From NCBI GenBank assembly GCA_030448105.1, contig JAUJNP010000002.1:129248-193247 (forward strand): a stretch of DNA of 64,000 bases, given 5' to 3'. Within the stretch, counting starts at the first letter, position 1. Each line of letters begins with the position of its first letter. A program made the translations under genes and the position numbers. The DNA comes from Acidimicrobiales bacterium (GTDB lineage Bacteria; Actinomycetota; Acidimicrobiia; Acidimicrobiales; Iamiaceae). Shown piece by piece: positions 59,241 through 64,000 of the stretch. Below the pieces are notes generated by a model. That model saw only the letters and a list, made by a program, of their open reading frames with translations. It ran no database searches and was not told where the DNA came from.

Positions 59241-59976
59241 GGATCGAGGGGTCGGCTCGCAGCTCGCGCCGGGCCATGGCCTCGAACAGCCCGGGAAAGC
59301 TCACGTGGTCGAACGGGGCGGCGAAGCGGGTGAACACCTCGTCGCGCACCGGCACGCCGCCACCCAGGGCCTCGACGTGCCACGCCTGGCGGCACCGCCA
59401 CTCGAGCACGACGCAGCGGTGGTGGGCCTGGGCGATGTCGGTGCCCACCACGAACACCCCGTGGTTGCCGAGCAGCGCCATGCGGGCGTCGGCCAGGGCG
59501 TCGACGCAGGCCCGGGCCTGAGCGACAGCGTCGACCGATCCCTCGAAGTCGTCGTACACGGCGGGATCACCCGGCACCATGGCCGAGGTCTGGTCGTACA
59601 CCGGCGGCACGCGCTGCAGGTTGGCCCAGACCGTCCCCCAGCGCGAGTGGTTGTGCACGGCGACGGCGATGTCGTGACGGGCCCGGTGCAGCTCGAGGTG
59701 CAGGGGGATCGCCGGCGTGACCGTCCACTGACCATCGAGCACGTTGCCATCGGGGTCGATGCGCATGATGTCCGAGGCCCGCACCTCGTCCCACGTGAGG
59801 CCCCATGGGTTGACCAACAGGGTGCCGTCCGGCTGGCGGAAGGTGATGTGCCCGGCGAGGTGGTCGTCGTAGCCCTCGCGGTGCAGCATGCGGGCCAGCA
59901 ACGCCACCTCGGCCTGCGGGGTGAGCGGCGGGAGCGATGGAGCCATCGGGTTGTGGCGCAGTTCGGCGGTGGTCAT
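59233..59976 (-). CDS. Class II aldolase/adducin family protein
   Basis: 247 residues. Zinc histidines in VAVHNHSRWGTVW (HxH) and in GNHGVFVVGTDIAQAHHRC; HLAGHITFRQPDG is the family N-terminal strand. Members cleave or epimerise sugar phosphates or act on aromatic hydroxy acids. Its coupling to an amidohydrolase in an acyl-CoA region suggests a non-sugar carbon-carbon lyase or decarboxylase; this is inference. ATG at 59976 with GAGGGGA upstream. It shares an upstream 20-base motif with the SDR gene. Confidence 0.92.
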   Translation of the reverse strand: MTTAELRHNPMAPSLPPLTPQAEVALLARMLHREGYDDHLAGHITFRQPDGTLLVNPWGLTWDEVRASDIMRIDPDGNVLDGQWTVTPAIPLHLELHRARHDIAVAVHNHSRWGTVWANLQRVPPVYDQTSAMVPGDPAVYDDFEGSVDAVAQARACVDALADARMALLGNHGVFVVGTDIAQAHHRCVVLEWRCRQAWHVEALGGGVPVRDEVFTRFAAPFDHVSFPGLFEAMARRELRADPSILD

Positions 59977-59990
59977 CCGGCGTCCCCTCG

Positions 59991-60010
59991 GCTAGCTGAC
60001 GCCAACGTTA
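59991..60010 (-). promoter_or_regulatory. Shared upstream motif, copy 2 (class II aldolase gene)
   Basis: GCTAGCTGACGCCAACGTTA on the plus strand, 17 of 20 identical to 35280-35299, 14 bases upstream of the start. Confidence 0.5.
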
Positions 60011-60115
60011 CCTGGCACGCGCTGACGCGGTCCGGCCGTCTGTCCACCAGACGGTGCGGCTGCGCCGCAACAGGCACCGTGCTGACTGGTCGCCTCGCCT
60101 GTCGGCTCGCCTCCG

Positions 60116-60121
60116 TAGAGT
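60116..60121 (+). promoter_or_regulatory. -10 box TAGAGT of the VOC gene (leaderless)
   Basis: Seven-base gap to the GTG at 60129. Confidence 0.55.
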
Positions 60122-60128
60122 CCTGCGG

Positions 60129-60560
60129 GTGAGCGCTTTCAACCACGTGGGCCACTGCGTCACCGATCTCGCCCGGTCGCGGCGCTTCTACGAGGAGCTG
60201 CTCGGCTTCACGTTCCAACGCCACCTCGATGTGCCCGACGAGCCGGCCGCCCGGCTCCTCCGGGTGCCAGCACCGGTGAACATGACCGCGGCCTACCTCG
60301 AGCGCGACGGCTTCGTGCTGGAGCTCCTGCACTTCGACCGCGAAGGCAACGCCCCCGCTCGCGAGCGCTCCTTCACCGAGCCGGGGTTGACCCACCTGTC
60401 GTTCAGCGTCGACAACGTGGCCGCCACCTGCGCCCGGGTGGCCGAGCTCGGCGGCGAGGTGCTGTCCGACACCGACATCGGCGGGATGGCCGTGATGATC
60501 CGCGACCCCGACGGCCAGCTCATCGAGCTCCTGCCCATGAGCTACCGCCAGCAGGCCTGA
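60129..60560 (+). CDS. VOC (glyoxalase/bleomycin resistance) superfamily protein
   Basis: 143 residues, two beta-alpha-beta-beta-beta modules. Metal-ligand candidates: His in FNHVGHCVTDLARSRRFYEE, Glu in VLELLHFDREG, His in GLTHLSFSVDNV and Glu in GQLIELLPM. Members include methylmalonyl-CoA epimerase, glyoxalases and dioxygenases; the size and GGEVLSDTDIGGMAVMIRDP loop fit glyoxalase- or epimerase-type proteins. Epimerase would suit a propionyl-CoA-yielding pathway but is not shown. Start fixed by the leaderless promoter. Confidence 0.92.
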   Translation: MSAFNHVGHCVTDLARSRRFYEELLGFTFQRHLDVPDEPAARLLRVPAPVNMTAAYLERDGFVLELLHFDREGNAPARERSFTEPGLTHLSFSVDNVAATCARVAELGGEVLSDTDIGGMAVMIRDPDGQLIELLPMSYRQQA

Positions 60561-60584
60561 GCGCCCAGCGCCGCACCCGGCCGG

Positions 60585-61784
60585 CTAGCGGCGGGGGAGC
60601 TTGATGGCGCGGTCGGCGATGATGTTCTTCTGCACCTCGGTGGCGCCGGCGCCGATCGAGGTGAACCGCTGCCACGGGTAGTTGTGGGCGGCGTGGCCCC
60701 CGGCCACCGCGTCGGGCCCGCCCTTGGCCAGCACGCCCATCGGCCCGAGCACGTCGACGTAGAGCTCGGCCAGAGCCTGGGACAGGTGGCTCCACTGCAG
60801 CTTGGCGATCGGCACCTCGGGCCAGGTCTTCTCTCCCTTCAGCACCTTGGAGAGGGCCCGGGCGTTGAGCAACCGGGTCAGCTCGACCTGGGTGTACATG
60901 CGGGCGATGCGCTCGCGGATGCCGGGGTCGGCCAAGGCGCCCGGGTTGTGGGTGCGGGCGATGGCCACCATGGAGTCGAGCTCGGCCCGCAGGCCTATGG
61001 CCAGCCCCCCGGTGCCGACCCGTTCGTGGGTGAGGGTGCCCATGGCCACGTTCCAACCCTCGCCCTCGCTGCCGAGGCGGTAGGCCACCGGCAGACGGGC
61101 GTCGGTGAACACGACCTCGTCGAACATGGCTTCGCCGGTGATCTCCCGGATTGGGTTGCACTTCACGCCGTCGACGTGCAGATCGACGATCAGGGCGGTG
61201 ATGCCCTCGTGCTTGGCCCCCCGGGCGATGGCGTCGGGGTCGGTGCGCACGAGAAACAGGCCCCACCGGGCCAGGTGGGCGGTGGAGATCCAGATCTTGG
61301 TGCCGTTGACCACGTACTCATCGCCGTCGGCCACCGCGGTGGTGCGCAGGTTGGCCAGGTCGCTGCCGGCCTGGGGCTCGGTGAAGCCCTGGCACCAGTG
61401 CTCGGAGGCGTCGAGGATCCCGGGCAGCCAACGCTGCTTCTGCTCGTCGGTGCCCCAGCGGATGATCATGGGGCCGATCTGCCAGATGCCGTTGGCGTTG
61501 TAGATGCCCGGCGTCCTGGCCTTGGCCATCACCTCGGAGTAGATGACGTTCTGCATGGTGGTGGCTTCCCGGCCACCCCACTCCACCGGCCAGTTGATGG
61601 CGGCCCAGCGGCCCTCGTTGAGCCGGCGCTGCCACGCCTGGCGCCGCGCCATGGTGCGGGTGGTGAGGTCGGAGTGCTCATCGCCGATCTCCCCCTGGTC
61701 GACGAAGTCACCGAGGTTGGCGTCGAGCCACTCCTGCAACTCGGTCCGGAAGGCCTCGTCCTCGGGGCCGTAGGCGAAGTCCAC
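60585..61784 (-). CDS. Acyl-CoA dehydrogenase (FadE-like)
   Basis: 399 residues. WPVEWGGREATTMQNVIYSE, WCQGFTEPQAGSDLANLRTT, NGTKIWISTAHLARWGLFLV and a C-terminal GAGATEVQKNIIADRAIKLP. GTG at 61784 is six bases after TAGCTT. It is divergent from another acyl-CoA dehydrogenase of the shorter type 62 bases away. The pair mirrors the long/short pair at 50103-52432 and probably forms a second heteromeric enzyme. Confidence 0.94.
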   Translation of the reverse strand: MDFAYGPEDEAFRTELQEWLDANLGDFVDQGEIGDEHSDLTTRTMARRQAWQRRLNEGRWAAINWPVEWGGREATTMQNVIYSEVMAKARTPGIYNANGIWQIGPMIIRWGTDEQKQRWLPGILDASEHWCQGFTEPQAGSDLANLRTTAVADGDEYVVNGTKIWISTAHLARWGLFLVRTDPDAIARGAKHEGITALIVDLHVDGVKCNPIREITGEAMFDEVVFTDARLPVAYRLGSEGEGWNVAMGTLTHERVGTGGLAIGLRAELDSMVAIARTHNPGALADPGIRERIARMYTQVELTRLLNARALSKVLKGEKTWPEVPIAKLQWSHLSQALAELYVDVLGPMGVLAKGGPDAVAGGHAAHNYPWQRFTSIGAGATEVQKNIIADRAIKLPRR

Positions 61785-61790
61785 GCCCGC

Positions 61791-61796
61791 AAGCTA
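61791..61796 (-). promoter_or_regulatory. -10 box TAGCTT (leaderless)
   Basis: Six-base gap to the GTG at 61784. Confidence 0.55.
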
Positions 61797-61833
61797 CCGG
61801 GCCGCCGGGCCGCCGACTAACACGGGCGTCACC

Positions 61834-61839
61834 TATGGT
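61834..61839 (+). promoter_or_regulatory. -10 box TATGGT (leaderless)
   Basis: Seven-base gap to the GTG at 61847; the ATG at 61835 falls inside the box and is therefore unlikely to be the start. Confidence 0.55.
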
Positions 61840-61846
61840 GCCCGGC

Positions 61847-62947
61847 GTGGACTTCACCTTCAGCGACGAGCAGGAGGCCCTTCGCACGGTGGCCCGCTCC
61901 TTCCTCGCCGCCGAGGCGCCCCCGGCCTACGTGCGGGCCATGATCGACGACGACCGCGGCTTCACCGACGAGTTCTGGGACCGGACCGTCGACCTGGGCT
62001 GGCCCGGCCTGCTCATCCCGGAAGCTCACGGCGGCGCCGGCCTCGGGCTGCTGGAAGCGGTGGTGCTGAGCGAGGAGATGGGCGCCCTGCCGCTGCCCGG
62101 GCCGTGGTTCTCCTCTGCGGTCTGCGCCACCCTCATGGCGCTGCGGCTCGACGACGCCGGAGTGCTCGACGACCTCGCCGCCGGGCGCCTGCGGGCCACG
62201 GTGGCGCTCGAGGAGGGCGGCGCCGGCGACCCCCTCGACGCGATCTCGTGCGCGGCCCGGCCGGACGGCGACTCCTGGGTGCTCGACGGGGTGAAGCCGC
62301 TGGTGCTCGACGGCCACACCGCGGAGGTCGCCTACGTGGTCGCCCGCGACGGTGACGGCCTGGCCGCCTTCGCCGTCGACCGGCCCGAGGGCGAGCTGGT
62401 CCCCTCCCTCGACGTCACCCGCAAGACGGCGCGGCTCGCCCTCGACGGCCGCCGCGCCCGGAGGGTCGGCCCCCCCGGCGACCAGCGGGCCCTGCTGGCC
62501 CGCGTCGTCGACGACATCGGTGTGGCCCTGTGCGCCGAGAGCGTGGGCGCGTGCGACCGGGCCCTGGCCATGGCCACCGAGTACGCCAAGGACCGGGTGC
62601 AGTTCGACCGGCCCATCGCCACCTTCCAGGTGATCAAGCACAAGATCGTCGACATGCTCCACCAGCTCGAGCTGGCCCGGGTGGCCGCGCACTTCGCGGC
62701 GTGGGCCAGCCAGGTCGACGATCCGCAACGGGAGGCGGCGGCCGCCCAGTGCAAGGGGTTCGTGGCCGAGGCCGCCACCATGATCACCGGAGAGAACATC
62801 CAGGTGCACGGGGGCATGGGCTTCACCTGGGACATCGACTGCCACCTGCTGTTCCGGCGGGTCAAGGCCGACGACGTGCTCTTCGGCCGCCAGGGTTGGC
62901 AGCGCCAACGGCTGGCCGACCTGGTGCTCGGCACGGTGGCGACGTGA
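61847..62947 (+). CDS. Acyl-CoA dehydrogenase, short type
   Basis: 366 residues. VDFTFSDEQEALRTVARSFL, IPEAHGGAGLGLLEAVVLSE, YAKDRVQFDRPIATFQVIKH, and GGMGFTWDIDCHLLFRRVKA. It resembles the first subunit of the 50103-51227 pair. The start is the GTG at 61847 (leaderless spacing). A cytochrome P450 gene overlaps its stop (GTGA). Likely partner of the divergent acyl-CoA dehydrogenase. Confidence 0.93.
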   Translation: MDFTFSDEQEALRTVARSFLAAEAPPAYVRAMIDDDRGFTDEFWDRTVDLGWPGLLIPEAHGGAGLGLLEAVVLSEEMGALPLPGPWFSSAVCATLMALRLDDAGVLDDLAAGRLRATVALEEGGAGDPLDAISCAARPDGDSWVLDGVKPLVLDGHTAEVAYVVARDGDGLAAFAVDRPEGELVPSLDVTRKTARLALDGRRARRVGPPGDQRALLARVVDDIGVALCAESVGACDRALAMATEYAKDRVQFDRPIATFQVIKHKIVDMLHQLELARVAAHFAAWASQVDDPQREAAAAQCKGFVAEAATMITGENIQVHGGMGFTWDIDCHLLFRRVKADDVLFGRQGWQRQRLADLVLGTVAT

Positions 62948-64000
62948 CCGATGTCTCCGCCCGCCCGCTCTCCATCGCCGACCCCCAGTTCTGGTGGCGG
63001 CCGCTGGCCGACCGCATGGCCGACTTCGCCGAGCTCCGGGCGGCCGGGCCCTTCACCCGGGCGGAGATCACCCACCCGCTCACCGGCGAGCAGGAGGCGT
63101 TCTACGCCGTCACCCGCTTCGACGAGGTGAACGAGATCAGCCGGCGGCCCCAGACCTTCTGCTCGGGACGGGGCTCCACCTCGATCCTCGACATGCCCGC
63201 CGAAGCGCTGGAGTTCTTCGGGTCGTTCATCACCATGGACGACCCCCGCCACGCCCGGCTCCGGGGCATCGTCGCCCGGGAGTTCACCCCTCGCCGGCTC
63301 CAAGGCCTCATCGACTCCGTCGATCTGATCTGCGCCGAGCTCATCGACGCCATCTGCGAGCAGGGCGAGGTGGACCTGGTCGAATCCATCTCGGCACCGT
63401 TCCCGCTGCTCGTCATCTGCGACATGATGGGCATCCCCCGCAGCGAGTTCCGCACCGTGCTCGACGCCACCAACGTCATCCTCGGCGCCGGAGACCCGGA
63501 GATGACCGGGAGCGACGACCTGCTGGGTGCCTTGTTTGGGGCGGGCATGACGCTCACCAACCTCATGGGCGAGCTGGCCGAGGAGCGCCGCCGGAACCCC
63601 ACCGACGACCTCACCTCGGCACTGGTGCACAGCGCCACCGACGAGGAGCTGCTGGCCCCCGAGGACCTCGGGCCCTTCTTCATCCTCCTCGCCGTCGCCG
63701 GCAACGACACCACCCGCACCGCCACCAGCCTGGCCATGGACTTCCTCGGCAAGCACCCGGACCAGCGCCGGGTCTGGCAGCAGGACCTGGAGCACGTCAC
63801 CGCCACCGCGGTCGAGGAGATCGTGCGTTACGCCTCCCCGGTGGTGTTCATGCGTCGCACCGCCACCGAGCCGGTCACGCTCTCGGGCCAGGACTTCGAC
63901 GAGGGCGACAAGTTCGTCCTCTTCTACGGGGCCGCCAACCGCGACCCGCTCGTGTTCGACGACCCCGAGCAGTTCGACGTCCGGCGCCACCCGAACCCCC
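62944..64000 (+). CDS. Cytochrome P450, 3' end outside window
   Basis: About 352 codons are present. N-terminal WWRPLADRMADFAELRAAGP, FITMDDPRHARLRGIVAREF (C-helix), I-helix FFILLAVAGNDTTRTATSLA with the acid/threonine pair, and K-helix AVEEIVRYASPVVFMRRTA are intact. The heme-cysteine loop lies beyond the window. The sequence resembles the CYP125/CYP124/CYP142 group that attacks steroid or branched side-chain methyl groups, a resemblance judged by eye. GTG overlaps the acyl-CoA dehydrogenase stop, so both act on the same compound. Confidence 0.93.
   Translation, partial: MTDVSARPLSIADPQFWWRPLADRMADFAELRAAGPFTRAEITHPLTGEQEAFYAVTRFDEVNEISRRPQTFCSGRGSTSILDMPAEALEFFGSFITMDDPRHARLRGIVAREFTPRRLQGLIDSVDLICAELIDAICEQGEVDLVESISAPFPLLVICDMMGIPRSEFRTVLDATNVILGAGDPEMTGSDDLLGALFGAGMTLTNLMGELAEERRRNPTDDLTSALVHSATDEELLAPEDLGPFFILLAVAGNDTTRTATSLAMDFLGKHPDQRRVWQQDLEHVTATAVEEIVRYASPVVFMRRTATEPVTLSGQDFDEGDKFVLFYGAANRDPLVFDDPEQFDVRRHPNP

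Overview
The window is a very GC-rich stretch with short intergenic gaps, frequent GTG and TTG starts and many 4-base stop/start overlaps. The gene content (many FadD-type ligases, FadE-type acyl-CoA dehydrogenases, thiolase/DUF35 pairs, cytochromes P450, an F420-type LLM oxidoreductase, WS/DGAT, soluble acyl-ACP desaturase, PPK2) points to a lipid-metabolising actinobacterium. Acidimicrobiia is my best guess, but that is inference and no rRNA or marker gene is present.

Layout. 1-2.0 kb: 5' part of an AAA-type signalling ATPase, then a 3'-half tRNA-Lys-like remnant that may be an old attachment site. 2-11 kb: a diguanylate cyclase, a polyprenyl diphosphate synthase, a secreted trypsin-like protease with a proline-rich membrane protein, PlsY, a PAS/GGDEF/EAL protein and two overlapping alpha/beta-hydrolase-fold genes, one without its nucleophile. 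11-20 kb: a frameshifted polysaccharide flippase, acyl-ACP desaturase, DUF72, an Hsp20 remnant, a SAM-hydrolase-fold protein, a FadD, a WS/DGAT with a basic tail and a lipoprotein. 20-24 kb: a membrane REC-REC-HPt protein without a kinase domain, translationally coupled to a REC-GGDEF regulator, then PPK2. 24-39.7 kb: acyl-CoA catabolism (amidohydrolase, two unusual CaiB and crotonase proteins back to back, thiolase+DUF35, crotonase, P450-ALDH-CoA transferase operon, SDR, acyl-CoA dehydrogenase, amidohydrolase-ligase operon). 39.7-43.5 kb: an accessory-looking patch with an APH-type kinase, two genes between 48-bp direct repeats, and small membrane proteins. 43.5-55.8 kb: a divergent catabolic cluster (amidohydrolase, DUF35, Ltp2-like thiolase-fold aldolase, ligase, TesB on one strand; tandem TetR, two acyl-CoA dehydrogenases, ligase, LLM oxidoreductase, methyltransferase on the other). 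55.8-58 kb: two toxin-antitoxin pairs flanking a deaminase. 58-64 kb: amidohydrolase, class II aldolase, VOC protein, divergent acyl-CoA dehydrogenases and a truncated P450.

Functionally the 24-64 kb part reads as modules for activating an acid to a CoA thioester (ligases, CoA transferases), dehydrogenating and hydrating it (FadE, crotonases) and shortening it by thiolysis or retro-aldol cleavage (thiolase, Ltp2/DUF35). P450s, dehydrogenases and amidohydrolases would handle unusual groups. The substrate is not evident; branched, cyclic or steroid-like acids fit best.

The most general new observation is a promoter rule: TANNNT followed 6-7 bases later by the start codon itself. It occurs at more than a dozen genes, implies widespread leaderless transcripts, and often fixes the start. 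At one site two such promoters share a symmetric core and drive divergent genes.
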